From assembly GCF_027172205.1 (NCBI RefSeq), contig NC_070607.1, positions 18,266,069 to 18,330,068 of the forward strand: a stretch of 64,000 bases of DNA. The letters run 5' to 3'. Made by a program: the position numbers and the translations under genes. Below are positions 1 to 10,574 of this stretch, piece by piece; positions within the stretch are counted from its first letter, which is position 1; every line of letters starts with the position of its first letter. The notes under the pieces were generated by a model. It searched no databases and was not told where the DNA came from. It saw nothing but the letters and a program-made list of their open reading frames with translations. The stretch comes from Podarcis raffonei. Taxonomy: Eukaryota; Chordata; Lepidosauria; Squamata; Lacertidae.

Positions 1-1340
1 TTACCTTCCAACTATCGACCAATAAGCCTATTGTCAAATATTGGGAAATGGTATGCAAAACATCTATTATCCAAATTAACTACGTGGCTTGACGTGAACA
101 ACATAGGCCCAGAGCAGGCAGGCTTTAGACCAGGGAAATCCACTTTACGTAACTGTATAGTGTTATCCCATTTAGCCGCCAAGTACATGCGGCACCATAA
201 GAAAGCCTATTTGTGGCCTTTTTAGATCTTAAGGCTGCTTTTGACTCAGTCGACAGGGGGCTGTTATGGTCCAAACTCGAGTCACTGGGCTTAGATCCCA
301 GGTTACTTTACCTGATTAAAAAGTTTTACTCAAATAATACCTGTCATATAAGAATAACTCCAGGGGACGAGGTGTCAGACCCTGTTGCTATAAATCGAGG
401 TGTGAAACAGGGGTGTGTTCTTGCTTCCTCTCTTTTTAATCTCTTCTTAAATGACCTTGCCCCATTACTAAAACTGGTGGATGCTCACAGCCCAAAACTC
501 AATGCATCAAAAATTCCCATTCTCCTATATGCAGATGATATGATTCTGCTCTCACGGACTAGAATTGGCTTAAAGCGTTTGTTAAATGCCTGTATTGACT
601 ATCGGTCTAGAATGAAAATGAGTATGAACTTCGATAAAAGCAAAATAATGGTCTTCGGGAATTCTCATAAGAGATATAGGTGGGTTTTTGGTGGGAAACA
701 CATCCAGCAGGTATTTGGATTCAACTATTTGGGGATCACTTTCCATCACAGGCTCCGGGGGTCTTCGTACTGCGCAGGGGCAGTAAGCGCCAGCAAGCTG
801 TCTATGCAGGCCATATTGTGCTTCTTTGCAACAAGAGGTAACCAACACATCACTTCTGCCCTCAAGGTTTTTAATGCTAATGTTAGAGCTCAGCTGCTCT
901 ATGGAATTTCAATCTGGATGTCAGGGTTTTCCCAGTCAGTGGAACAAGCACAGGCAGCCTTTCTATTTAAGATTTTTGCTGTCCCACGCTGTGTACCTTA
1001 CGCAGCCCTGTGTCTACAGGGAGGCCAACATAAGCTACAGACAGTTGCCTGGATGAGTTTTCTTTTATGCTGGCTAAACATTTGTTTTCAGCAGACAAAG
1101 ATACTTTGCTTAGCAAAGTTCTGTCAGACTCCTCCCCTTCCCCAGGGCTACAAGTGTTTTGCACAAAGATACGGGAACTCAGGCTTTCAGAGGTTCTCCT
1201 GGGTACTGTGGCTTTCCCAGTCACCAAGGCCATGTTAAAAACTAGGCTGTGGGACATAGATCGCCAGCAACTAATCTCAGCTGCGGGAAAAAACATGTTC
1301 CCCTCTTTATTTTCGACTCTCTTGGGCGCATGAATTTAAC
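1..1340 (+). mobile_element. Non-LTR retrotransposon (LINE) reverse transcriptase fragment
   Basis: The element is cut by the left edge of the window. A frame at 31-225 and another at 213-1238 together show reverse-transcriptase blocks in the order QAGFRPGKST, AFLDLKAAFDS, GVKQGCVLASSLFN and ILLYADDMILL, as in LINE ORF2. The two frames overlap at about 213-225, so there is a frameshift, and later stops are present: the copy is dead. No endonuclease is visible because the 5' part lies outside the window. A related fragment lies at 9.46-10.26 kb. The LINE clade was not settled; it is not L1, CR1 or Bov-B by motif. Confidence 0.8.
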
Positions 1341-1367
1341 CTTAATTATTTATTTTCAACTCTCTTT

Positions 1368-1453
1368 GGTGCTGTGGGTTAAACCACTGAGCCTAGGACT
1401 TGCCGATCTGAGTGATTTTCTGCAGATTGCTGTTTGCTCAGATTCAGTGGTAA
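1368..1453 (+). repeat. Chimeric repeat debris: SINE head plus palindrome-family fragment
   Basis: Bases 1368-1411 match the first 40 or so bases of the Sauria SINE copies elsewhere in the window (GGTGCTGTGGGTTAAACC). Bases 1413-1452 match the inner part of the palindromic element at 29.74-29.99 kb (TTTTCTGCAGAT followed by a TTCAG..TAA segment). The Ngaro-like element starts directly after this. Confidence 0.5.
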
Positions 1454-1719
1454 TGACCGCTCCCCGCTTAAAAACGGGGGGCGCCCTTTGCGTGGACGCG
1501 TGCAGCCCCTGGATCTCGAGCGGCTCCAATAGCTTAGGCTTGGCCTTGCCTTCCCTCAGGTGGGGTACCTGGAGGTCTCCGCCTACCTCAGTCATTTGCC
1601 CAATCCCACCTGGGGGAAGCGTTGCCAAGGAGACCAGTCCAGGTAGGGGAGGGATTACCTGCCCACACAATAGAGGGAGGATCTTACCTGGGAATCCTCA
1701 CTTGGCTCCAGAGCTTCTT
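1452..1719 (+). repeat. Split direct repeat A1 of the Ngaro-like element
   Basis: About 268 bp, repeated without visible change at 4019-4286 (A2). It begins AATGACCGCTCC and ends in GGCTCCAGAGCTTCT. Together with B1 and B2 it gives the order A1 - coding region - B1 - A2 - B2 expected of Ngaro elements. Confidence 0.85.
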
Positions 1720-3610
1720 GAGTTCTTCCCAATTCTAGTGGCCCTCCGTGTTTGGGGGCACCTCCTCAAGGACACCAGGGTGTGCTTCTGGTCGGACAAC
1801 CAGGCGGTGGTAAGAATCATTGCGAAGCAATCCGCAAAATCCAACAGGGTAATTCGCGTGCTCCGTCTCTTCGTGCTAGAATGTCTGAAAGGTAACATCT
1901 CCTTTTCTGCGCGGTTCATCCCGGGCCTCAATAACGACATTGCAGATGCCCTGTCTCGCTTTCAGATGGAGCGCTTTCGCGACCTAGCACCCGAGGCCGA
2001 TCAACTCCCAGAAGCCTTTCCGGAGGACCTCTGGGAAATTGGACGGGAGAAGTGACAGCAGGAGTTCTGAGTGCCCTTGCACCATCAACGCTGCGGTCCT
2101 ACACCAGAGCATGGTCCCAATTCGAGGGGTTCAGAGATAAGTTTGGCTCACGACGCAGACGTACAGCTAAGGAGTCTGATGTTCTAAAATATTTGGTTCA
2201 CCTAAAGCGTAGGGGCATGGCCCTTAAAACCATCAGCCTGCACAAGGCCGCTATCTCCTACTTCAGCAACTGTTTTTGGCTCCCAGACCCCTGTAACACT
2301 TTCCACGTAAGGAAGCTTCTTGCGGGGTGGCGTCGCTCCCACCCGCCCATTCCAGATAAGAGGAGGCCAGTAACCATAGAGATCCTCCAGCTGATATGGG
2401 ATGCGCTCCCCAGTATTTGCTGGTCCAACTATGAGGTCAGGCTCTTCAGGGCAGCCTTCTCCCTGGCCTTCTTTGGTGCGCTCCGTATCGGAGAGTGCAT
2501 AGGGGGCACATTGTCACCTCATCGCAGGGGCTTGTCTGTGGCTGATATCAACCTTGACAGGCACATGATACAAGTCAAAATCCGAGCCTCCAAAACCGAT
2601 CAACTAGGTAGGGGTTCCACGCTAAGTCTAGCCTCCTCCCCGCACACTGGACCATGCCCTGTTGCGGACACACGCAAATTCCTGAAGGTACGTCCTCCAG
2701 GACCAGGCCCTCTCCTCATTCATGCATCAGGCCGCCCCATGACCCGTTGCCAATTTGTCTCAATAATGCGCAAGGCCATCCACGCTTGTGGAGGCGACCC
2801 GGCACAATTTTCCGGGCATTCCTTTCGCATCGGTGCAGCAACCACGGCAGCTGCAAGCGGCCTCCCGGCAGAACACATAAAGACAATGGGGCGGTGGCGT
2901 TCAGCTGCCTTCAAAGGCTACATTAGAGACTACCAACAGGCATTGACAGATTCCATATAATCCTTTCTTTCAGGCTCAACCCCCAAACATGTGTGGATCT
3001 TCGGCCACAGCATTGTGCATTGGGCGGCCATCCATGCCACTACTGGTCCAGGCAGAGAGCATCTGGGTCTTCAGCCAAAGATCTCCATTTCCTGGTTCGG
3101 ACAACGTGGAATGCGGTGGGATGCCCTGCTCCCTCGGTTGCGTCACGAACTTGCGTTCCGCCACCCGCCAAACGCGGTTGTGCTCCACCTTGGCGAAAAC
3201 GACTTGGTCGTGCGTAAAAGCATAGTTCTGATCAAAACAGCTATCGCAGACCTGGAAAACATACACGCCACTCACCCCAGTATTACGATTTTCTGGTCCG
3301 AACTTCTGCCACGCTTGCATTGGCGTGGCAACATCAAACCCACCAGACTTAACTACACTGTGGAAAAAATCAATAGGGCACTGCGCTCTGCAACCACTCG
3401 CATGGGAGGTCGCGTCGTGAAACACCCCAACATTAAAGTTTACATGCAGGAGCTATTTCGGCCCGATGGCGTGCACCTATCGGACCTTGGTAACGAGCGT
3501 TGGCTGAGCGACATCAGGCATGGCCTGACTGACTGGTTGGAGGATGGCAAAGGCGCTTTTCAGATGTAGGTAGTCTTGGCGGCGAGACCGCAATCTTTGC
3601 GGTCTCGGGT

Positions 3611-4019
3611 GGCGGTATCAGGCCTTGGGCGGAATCCTTTAGTCCATCTTCCTCTTTGCGGCGGCGATACCAGGGTTCCCCGTTAAAGGGGTTTCTGAAG
3701 GGAGGCTTTGGCCGTGCGCCGAAAGGTTGTCATTGCTCTCCCCTGCGGCGGCGGCGTAACGGGGGCGGCTGTCTCTGCTTGAACATATGTTCTCCAGAGC
3801 CGGCCCATCCCCCACACACACACTGAAAAACCCTGATGCTCCCTAGATCCCCGGCTGGGGACTGGGGAGGGAGAACGCCCAATGCCTGAGCCAAGGTCTA
3901 CCCACATTTGAAATTCAATAAAGTTGTGGCCAATTTAATCCCATAGCACGTTGTCTCGAGTCGTTATTCCGCATGACGGGGGGACCGCGGGGGATCTGGG
4001 GACTCCGCCTGTCCACGCA
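3611..4019 (+). repeat. Split direct repeat B1 of the Ngaro-like element
   Basis: About 410 bp, repeated at 4471-4880 (B2) with only one difference noticed, near its start. It holds an AATAAA signal within ATTCAATAAAGTTGTGGCC, probably the poly(A) signal of the element. Confidence 0.85.
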
Positions 4020-4286
4020 ATGACCGCTCCCCGCTTAAAAACGGGGGGCGCCCTTTGCGTGGACGCGTGCAGCCCCTGGATCTCGAGCGGCTCCAATAGC
4101 TTAGGCTTGGCCTTGCCTTCCCTCAGGTGGGGTACCTGGAGGTCTCCGCCTACCTCAGTCATTTGCCCAATCCCACCTGGGGGAAGCGTTGCCAAGGAGA
4201 CCAGTCCAGGTAGGGGAGGGATTACCTGCCCACACAATAGAGGGAGGATCTTACCTGGGAATCCTCACTTGGCTCCAGAGCTTCTC
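4019..4286 (+). repeat. Split direct repeat A2 of the Ngaro-like element
   Basis: Second copy of the A repeat, directly abutting B1. The bases at the A/B junctions (CGCAATGA) recur at the right end of B2, as expected for recombination through a circular intermediate in this family. Confidence 0.85.
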
Positions 4287-4470
4287 CCACCCTACCCACC
4301 CTCAGTTAATGCCTTATTTTGCAGGTTAACTTTTCTTCACAGGTTTCGCAGGTTAACTTTTCTTCACAGGTATGCGGGCGCTGCTACGTAAGGTCGCTGT
4401 TAAAGGGCCGGAAAGGAATTTCCCTGCATTGGCAGGTTTCGCCTTTCCCGTAGCAAAACGTCACAACTTT

Positions 4471-4880
4471 GGCAGTATCAGGCCTTGGGCGGAATCCTTT
4501 AGTCCATCTTCCTCTTTGCGGCGGCGATACCAGGGTTCCCCGTTAAAGGGGTTTCTGAAGGGAGGCTTTGGCCGTGCGCCGAAAGGTTGTCATTGCTCTC
4601 CCCTGCGGCGGCGGCGTAACGGGGGCGGCTGTCTCTGCTTGAACATATGTTCTCCAGAGCCGGCCCATCCCCCACACACACACTGAAAAACCCTGATGCT
4701 CCCTAGATCCCCGGCTGGGGACTGGGGAGGGAGAACGCCCAATGCCTGAGCCAAGGTCTACCCACATTTGAAATTCAATAAAGTTGTGGCCAATTTAATC
4801 CCATAGCACGTTGTCTCGAGTCGTTATTCCGCATGACGGGGGGACCGCGGGGGATCTGGGGACTCCGCCTGTCCACGCAA
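4471..4880 (+). repeat. Split direct repeat B2 of the Ngaro-like element
   Basis: Second copy of the B repeat; it forms the right end of the element. Between A2 and B2 (4287-4470) is a short spacer that itself holds a small tandem repeat, GCAGGTTAACTTTTCTTCAC twice near 4321-4365. Confidence 0.85.
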
Positions 4881-4992
4881 TGAGTTTTTTTGAGGAAATA
4901 AGGCAGCTTCCTAGTTATGTGAATGTTACTAGATGCAGAATGTTCTCAGACAAATCAGAGGAGTGTTTGACCACTCCTATGCTTGGAGAAAA

Positions 4993-5323
4993 GGGACACG
5001 GGTGGCACTGTGGGTTAAACCAGAAGGTCGGTGGTTCGAATCCCCGCAATGGGGTGAGCTCCCATTGCTCGGTCCCTGCTCCTGCCAACCTAGCAGTTTG
5101 AAAGCCCGTCAAAGTGCAAGTAGATAAATAGGTACCGCTCCGGCGGGAAGGTAAACGGCGTTTCCGTGTGCTGCTCTGGTTCGCCAGAAGTGGCTTAGTC
5201 ATGCTGGCCACATGACCCGGAAGCTATACGCCGGCTCCCTTGGCCAATAAAGCAAGGTGAGCGCCACAAACCCAGAGTCGTCCGTGACTGGACCTAATGG
5301 TCAGGGGTCCCTTTACCTTTATT
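4993..5323 (+). mobile_element. Sauria-type SINE (tRNA head, Bov-B-type tail)
   Basis: The head has a tRNA-like A box (GGCACTGTGGGTTAAACC) and B box (GGTTCGAATCC), then the conserved body with AGTAGATAAATAGGTACCG, and the tail GTCAGGGGTCCCTTTACC. The same layout recurs in eight other places in the window. Sauria SINEs with a Bov-B-related tail are known across squamates. Confidence 0.9.
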
Positions 5324-5800
5324 TACCTAGTAGTATCAGGGCAAAATAGACAAAACCTACAATCTAAATTTCAATAGGGCCACAGGATAGAAAGAAGAAA
5401 GGCAAAGATAGCAATGACACAAGGAAGAAGTGGAATGGAGAGACAAGTGTCACTGGAGAGGAATATAAGAAAATGCACCTATTATGTGCTCATTGTTTCA
5501 ACAAGGGATGAGGGGTGTGGAGTTCAGACAAAGGTTTCACTGAAGACATGAGTTCTGAAGAAGTTGGAAAGAGAAACCCCTGGTCATCATGCATGCTGAT
5601 TTTAATTTCAGGAATTGAGTTATGAAGCCCACATAACCATTGCAAGGCAACAGAACATCACATTTTCAGAAGCAGGAAAAAAAGATTTAGAAGAACAAAC
5701 TAAGGGAGCAAACATAACACAAAACAGCCCAATGAGAACTTGGTGTATTCTTTAACCAGTGATTATTGAGATTCTTCAACAATACATAATTTTTATTATT
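5324..5800. other. Downstream of gene V; no feature recognised
   Basis: AT-rich sequence 3' of the terminal exon of gene V. No CCP exon, repeat family or open frame was recognised. A minus-strand AATAAA lies at 5792-5797, just beyond the stop codon of gene V, and is a good poly(A) signal candidate. Confidence 0.4.
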
Positions 5801-6039
5801 TTAAAAATAATGCCATATTGAATTACCTTCACATTCAGGATACACAATTGCTTCTCCATTGCACCGGATTACAAAAGCAGACGGGGAATAATTTGCTGCA
5901 GGAGCATGTCCTGGTTTACAGGCAAGCTCAACAGAAGTACCACGTTGTACATATAAGTTTTGAAAACGATGCTCATCCGATTGCCCGACCACCTCAACTT
6001 TCTTGCTTTCCATTTCAGCCAGTGAGATTGCACAGGGCT
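5801..6039 (-). CDS. Gene V terminal exon, factor H CCP20-like domain
   Basis: The acceptor CTCATCACAG precedes the exon. The translation begins (E)PCAISLAEMESKK and shows four cysteines in PCAI, LACKPG, IRCNGE and YPEC, followed by a short tail GNSIWHYF and TAA. Start PC-I, a long first loop and a YP-C ending are hallmarks of the last CCP of factor H and its related proteins (human CCP20 starts PCVIS and ends EYPTC). That domain binds C3d and sialylated surfaces in the human family. A donor-like AAG|GTAATT sits just after the last cysteine, so an alternative further exon cannot be excluded. Confidence 0.85.
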
Positions 6040-6197
6040 CTGTGATGAGAATGAAAATCGATTCTGTTCATGAAGGCAACCAGAGTATGTATTTGCCATA
6101 TTGGAAAACTTAAACAAAAAGGAAGATTTTATATACATCAGTCTTGGGAACACAAGTCAATTTTTTTGACATACCATTGCATTTGAAAAAAGCAACA

Positions 6198-6206
<9 letters not shown>

Positions 6207-6249
<43 letters not shown>
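6207..6249. repeat. (CT)n-(CA)n microsatellite
   Basis: An uninterrupted CT run passes into a CA run, in an intron of gene V. Confidence 0.95.
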
Positions 6250-6250
<1 letters not shown>

Positions 6251-6389
6251 CAAACAGCATTTCCAGAATAATCATTAAAGTCATGTGAGAACCTATGGCC
6301 TGCAGGCAGAATCTGGTCTGCCAGGCTATTGCAAGTAATCTACCAGGCCTGGCCAAGTAAAACTCCTCTTCTGCTTCTGCTAAGGTGCC

Positions 6390-6500
6390 TCTTTGCAGAT
6401 ATTGTTGGACTACAACTCCCATCATCCTTGACCGTGTTGACTAGAGATGATGGGAGTTGGAGTCAAACAACATCTGGAAGGCCACAGGTTCTCCCAATCA
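6390..6500. mobile_element. Palindromic hAT-like MITE fragment
   Basis: TGTTGGACTACAACTCCCATCATC is mirrored by GATGATGGGAGTTGGAGTC and an AACATCTGG..GGCC end. It resembles the palindromes at 36841-36976 and 37085-37212. Confidence 0.55.
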
Positions 6501-6540
6501 CATCACCGTGCTTGTTAAGTTTCCAAAGTACTTCAAATAG

Positions 6541-6940
6541 ATAACAACAACAATTTAATATTTATACCCCACCCATCCAGCTGGGTTCCCCCAGCCACTC
6601 TGGGTGGCTCCCAACAGAATATTAAAAACACGATAAAACATCAGATATTAAAAAAGTTCCCTAAACAGGGCTGCCTTCAGATGTTTTCTAAAAGTCAGAT
6701 AGCTGTTCATTTCCTTGAATCAGATGGGAGGGCGGTCCACAGGGCAGGTGCCACTACCAAGAAGGCCCTCTCCCTGTAGCTTTGCTTCTCACATTGAGGG
6801 AACCACCAGAAGGCCCTCAGAGCTGGACCTCAGTGTCCGGGCTAAACTATGGGGGTTGAGACGCTCCTTCAGGTATACTGGGCCGAGGCTGTCTAGGACT
6901 TTAAAGGTCAACACCAACACTTCGAATTGTGCTTGAAAAC
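6541..6940 (-). mobile_element. CR1/L2-group LINE 3' end
   Basis: Matches the 3' part of the better-preserved minus-strand copy at 39.4-40.27 kb: tail region with TTTATACCCC and the CCAGCCACTCTGGG block, then the reversed C-terminal coding part. It is 5'-truncated. Confidence 0.8.
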
Positions 6941-7224
6941 ATTGTTCAAGCAACTAATTTTCATATTATTAGTACCTCTATTTTACAGAATGGGGACTGA
7001 AGCTGAGAGGATACTGGCATGCTAAAGATAATGCCTGAAGGCAAGATATGAACTAGGATTGTCTCTCTCCATATCTCACATGCTTCATGGTGGTGCTTTA
7101 TTAAGGAGAAACAATTATTTGAACCTTTCCCAAATATATCACATATAAAAGAAATTAATGAAGCAACCCTATGTGCATGCCAGAAGATGGAATTTCTATC
7201 AAAACAGAGGGGAAAAGTTCTTAC

Positions 7225-7407
7225 CTAGACAAATGGGCACTTTTGTCCAGTTCCCATTGTTACAAAAAGTTCTGTTTTCTCCTTCCATGGCATAATATTT
7301 TTGGCATTTGAATTCTACTGAAGAGCCAGATGCATATTGCTTCTGTGATAAGGTGATAACGTCTCCATTCTCAATAGTGGGTGTGTGACTACAGTTTTTC
7401 CCCATTT
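7225..7407 (-). CDS. Gene V exon, factor H CCP19-like domain
   Basis: The acceptor ATTTACTAG and donor CTAG|GTAAGAAC bound a 183-nt phase 1-1 exon. The domain starts NCSHTPTIENGDV, has cysteines at NC, FKCQ, TFCNN and PICL, and the canonical tryptophan in NGNWTKVP. The IENGD and EGxN..C..G.W..(P)PxC pattern matches the penultimate CCP of factor H-related proteins. Two N-glycosylation sequons are visible (NRT and NWT). It is followed by the terminal CCP20-like exon, the order seen in the family. Confidence 0.85.
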
Positions 7408-7530
7408 CTAGTAAATAATAAAGTGATAGGAACAGTGACTTAGTACAGTTACCAAAGGTCAAAAATGAAGGACTTTGAAATCCCTTTGTTCAAATCAGGC
7501 ATGTTGAGCTAGAGTATTTCTCTATCTCTT

Positions 7531-7724
7531 GGGATACAGTGGTACCTCGGGTTACGAACTTAATTTGTTCCGGAGGTCTGTTCTTAACCTGAAACTGTTC
7601 TTAACCGGAGGTACCACTTTAGCTAATGGGGCCTACCAGTGCCGCTGTGCAATTTCTGTTCTCATCCTGAGGTAAAGTTCTTAACCCAAGGTACTACTTC
7701 CGGGTTAGCAGAGTCTGTAACCTG
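7531..7724 (+). mobile_element. Tigger-like (Tc1/mariner group) MITE
   Basis: Starts TACAGTGGTACCTCGGGTTA and runs through GTTCTTAACC blocks shared with at least five other copies in the window. The right end is missing about 30 bp compared with those copies, and it adjoins the remnant of a CCP exon. Confidence 0.8.
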
Positions 7725-7795
7725 GGACCGTCTTCGCTTCCCAGACAGGAGCAGGTCTTTTGCATCTAGCTGTTGTTTTGTGATACCACAAGGTG
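7725..7795 (-). pseudogene. Gene V remnant of a b-type CCP exon, cut at a MITE
   Basis: The acceptor CTTTCTTTTAG is followed by an open frame PCGITKQQLDAKDLLLSG, closely like the starts of the b exons at 18392, 14522 and 36341. After about 71 nt the exon stops at the border of the Tigger-like MITE (7531-7724), and no continuation was found beyond it. Three of the four cysteines are gone, so no domain could form. Symmetrical phase means that the loss removes one domain without breaking the rest of gene V. Confidence 0.75.
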
Positions 7796-8429
7796 CTAAA
7801 AGAAAGAAAGGGAGGGGAGGCGGGGATCATCATTGGGACGCATTTCTCTGTGTGTCCTATTCCATTTGCCCTCTTTGTGCTGCAAGGTTACCTCATATCT
7901 GTAGCTGTCTTTACGTGTTCAAAACAGGAGGATATAAACACATGAGGAAACACAATAGGGACAAACTCTTTTGCTGCACCCACTCAGTCATTCATTGTGG
8001 TTTCTGTCAACTTCCATTTAAGTCCTGAAAAAACCCATTAAGGTCAACATGGAAGTAAAAATAGTCTCTAACTTGCCACCCACTGAAATGTATGGGGATG
8101 TATTTAATAGCACCACCCTATAGATGCACTTCAGAAGTAACTCCCATTCAGTGCAATGGGCTTAATCCTTGGGATGGGGTATAGGATTACAGGCCTGTAT
8201 GTCATTTGATTGTGACCCTTCTTTTCTTTTTTCCCCCATCACAGTCTTGAGAAAAGGAGCAAGAGCTCCAAGATGCAAACTGGCCCAAAGTGACACCTTG
8301 ATTACATGCTGGAGGTAGGATGTGAATTCAGATTCAACTTTGCATGCATATGAGTTTCCAGAGGCTATGTTGGACACCCCACATTTTGATTTAGAGTTTG
8401 CAATATTGAAAGTCAAGATGCCTCCTTAC

Positions 8430-8600
8430 CCAAGCACCTGGGTGCAGGTGTCCACTTTTGCCCACGACACGTTATCCATTCAGTGCCTTCCAAGACATAT
8501 CCAGGGTTGCACTTGTATTGTGTTCTGTCACCCTCCAGGTACCTGGCCTTCTCATCACTTATCATTTCCCCAAAATCAATGTCAGGTGGTTCTAGACAAA
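8430..8600 (-). CDS. Gene V exon, a-type CCP domain
   Basis: The acceptor TATAATTGCAG and donor CTTGG|GTAAGG bound 171 nt in phase 1-1. The domain starts CLEPPDIDFGEMIS and has cysteines in CLEP, YKCNPGY, ITCRGQ and PRCL, with tryptophan in KWTPAP. Three paralogues with the same (E/D)PP(E/D)(I/V)DFGE start lie at 38074, 22433 and 17041. The nearest human kind is a factor H CCP of the middle or C-terminal half, but no exact counterpart was assigned. Confidence 0.85.
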
Positions 8601-8657
8601 CTGCAATTATATTTACCATCAATATCAACATTCTCACATTTTCCTGAAAGCACAGTA

Positions 8658-9189
8658 AATATCAGGGACCATGCTGTGGAGGATTGCACTGAGGAGAAAT
8701 GGTGGGAGCCTCCTCCTGCCCCCCGCCCCCCACTCCTGATCCAGATCCTGAATTTTCCCAGGAGCAGGAGCACAGTATAGATTGGGAACAGTGGTTTGCA
8801 GAGGGGCATAGTTCAGAAGGCAGAAGCTGGGATATACTGGATGGTGAACACCTAGAAGAAGAAACACTGGAAGGGAGAGGGTTAACAGATTCACAGTCTC
8901 TAGACAGCATTCCTCCACCGCCCTCCCCAAAGCTAGAAGGGCTCAGAAAGTCACAGAACAGAAAGCACAGAGGGTACAAGCTGAGATTACGAGACGTAGA
9001 AGTGACATAGGTTCATAGGGACAGAAGGCGGTGGGCTATTTAATTGGGAGCACCGCTATTACTAAGAGATGGGTTCTTAGTTCTCTTGCTGTGATTACTA
9101 AAGTTTCTAACTAGTAAAAAGAATCCTTTTCCTTTCTTCTGCTTATCTACAGCCACGGGGGAGGACACCAATTCCCTGAAGCCTGACAG
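8658..9189 (+). mobile_element. Solo LTR (TGTCAGGGA..CCTGACA family), fossil
   Basis: Ends resemble TATCAGGGACC and AAGCCTGACA, and the copy is flanked by GTAAA on both sides, a 5-bp target-site duplication. Related copies are at 48656-49411 and 58991-59330. No internal genes are present. Retroviral or Ty3-like origin cannot be told apart from the LTR alone. Confidence 0.65.
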
Positions 9190-9454
9190 TAAATAAATAA
9201 AGCTGTACTTTGAAACCAAACACAAGTCAAATATTTCCCATTATTTTTTTTTAAAAAGTAAGCTGATGCTATCATTTTAATGTTATGTTAACGTTTAGAT
9301 GTTTTTTTAAATATTTATCTGTTATAGCCTTATAGTTTTTGAACTAACGATAAGTGGTAAAACACATTTTGAAAGTTGGAACTCTGAAAGACACATTAAA
9401 AATGTGTTAAATAAATGCATCTTAAATCCAATATTTTTCAAAATAACCGTCTAC

Positions 9455-9905
9455 ATTCAATCAAATTTTATTAAACGGTCGCAGACCAGATTAACTCGTA
9501 CAGCTAGTCAGCAAAGCATAACACCGGAAAAAACAAAGGACAATTTCAGTACAGATTAGGCCCTAACAGCAATTTAAAATTAGACAGCATAAATAAAATT
9601 AAGTATTTGCCTTCGCCTGCATATTGGCATTGGAAAGCTCTTGTTTCCTGCGCCTAATAGCGGCTACACAGAATTTGGCAACATTAATCGTAATTTCAGG
9701 AACCTTATCTTCTACCAAGGCTCTCATACGTTGGAGTTCTGGTTCATTTTTGAGCTTTTGTAGAACTGGGGCAATAAGGGTCAGGCGTAGATCCTCGTAG
9801 TAACTACAGTGCAGTAATACATGCAGACTTGTTTCCACTTCCAATGAGCCACATGGGCAAACACGTGACCCCGAGGACTGGGGTCTAGACATCATCATTC
9901 CAATA
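9455..9905 (-). mobile_element. LINE 3' part, minus strand (half of an inverted insertion)
   Basis: On the minus strand a frame at 9910-9599 encodes the C-terminal zinc-finger-like stretch VCPCGSLEVETSLHVLLHC, known from ORF2 ends of some LINE clades. The 3' untranslated part runs to about 9455. The next 350 bases carry the RT core of a similar element in the opposite direction. Confidence 0.65.
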
Positions 9906-10262
9906 TTCAAGAAAGGAAACAGAACTGAGCCAGCTAACTACCGACCAATCAGTCTATTAAGTATTATTAGCAAACTGTACGCTGCTCATTTATGTGATAA
10001 ATTAGTGGAGCGGATGGAAAGAGAGCATATTTTATCATAAGCTCAAGCTGGTTTTAGAGCAAAGCGTTCAACTATAGACCAGGCCCTTATCCTTCAACAC
10101 CTGGCAGACAAATATTCTAGAAAAGGGGGGTCTTTATATGCAGCTTTTGTGGATTTTAAATCGGCTTTTGATCTAATACCAAGGGACAGACTCTGGGAAA
10201 AGCTTGGTGCTACAAACATAGATAAACCGTCTATATTGGTAATCTTCAAGTATAAGCATTTA
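9906..10262 (+). mobile_element. LINE reverse-transcriptase core, plus strand (other half of the inversion)
   Basis: Translation shows NYRPISLLSIISKLYAAH, AQAGFRAKRSTIDQ and AFVDFKSAFDLIPRDRL, the RT fingers region, with one stop before AQAGF. It is joined head-on to the minus-strand 3' part, which fits a twin-priming inversion. Confidence 0.7.
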
Positions 10263-10289
10263 TAAGGCTGAAATGCTCTACCATTTACA

Positions 10290-10480
10290 ATATAATCATC
10301 ATCATCATCATCATTTATTATTTGTACCCTGTCCATCTGGCTGGGTTTCCCCAGCCACTCTGGGCGGCTTCCAACAAAGATTAAAAATACATTAAAATGT
10401 CACACATTAAAAACTTCCCTAAACAGGGCTGCCTTCAGATGTCTTCTAAATGTCAGATAGTTGTTTATTCCTTGGACATT
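10290..10480 (-). mobile_element. CR1/L2-group LINE 3' end
   Basis: An (ATC/ATT)n tail is followed by the CCAGCCACTCTGGGCGG block and ACTTCCCTAAACAGGGCTGCC, as in the copies at 22770 and 39400. Confidence 0.85.
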
Positions 10481-10574
10481 TGATGCGAGGGCATTTACAA
10501 GTTGATATATTAATAAAATCATTACTGCTAAGTATACTGTTGAGCTTTTCATACATTAAAAAGTGTGGGCTCAC

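Larger units (their letters stand above)
1452..4880 (+). mobile_element. Ngaro-type (DIRS-group) tyrosine-recombinase retroelement, fossil copy
   Basis: The parts seen are an RNase H-like segment at about 1720-2055, a tyrosine recombinase at 2052-2960 (C-terminal HSFRIGAATTAA and GRWRSAAFKGYI blocks) and an SGNH/GDSL-type hydrolase at about 2991-3569 (GHSIVHW and LHLGENDL). This gene set, with split direct repeats rather than LTRs, is typical of the Ngaro branch of DIRS elements. The outer repeat copies are almost identical to their partners, so the insertion looks young. The copy is incomplete and not functional; it is treated as a fossil. Confidence 0.85.

Noticed and set aside
967-1296. 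Minus-strand open frame opposite the first LINE
   Set aside because: Lies antisense to the RT frame, has no start context or family motif, and is explained by the LINE.
1356-1670. Minus-strand frame repeated at 3935-4237
   Set aside because: It is the reverse of the Ngaro repeat A, present wherever the repeat is; not a gene.
8699-9010. Plus-strand 103-codon acidic open frame
   Set aside because: Lies within the LTR family that recurs at 48656 and 58991; no splice or protein family evidence.
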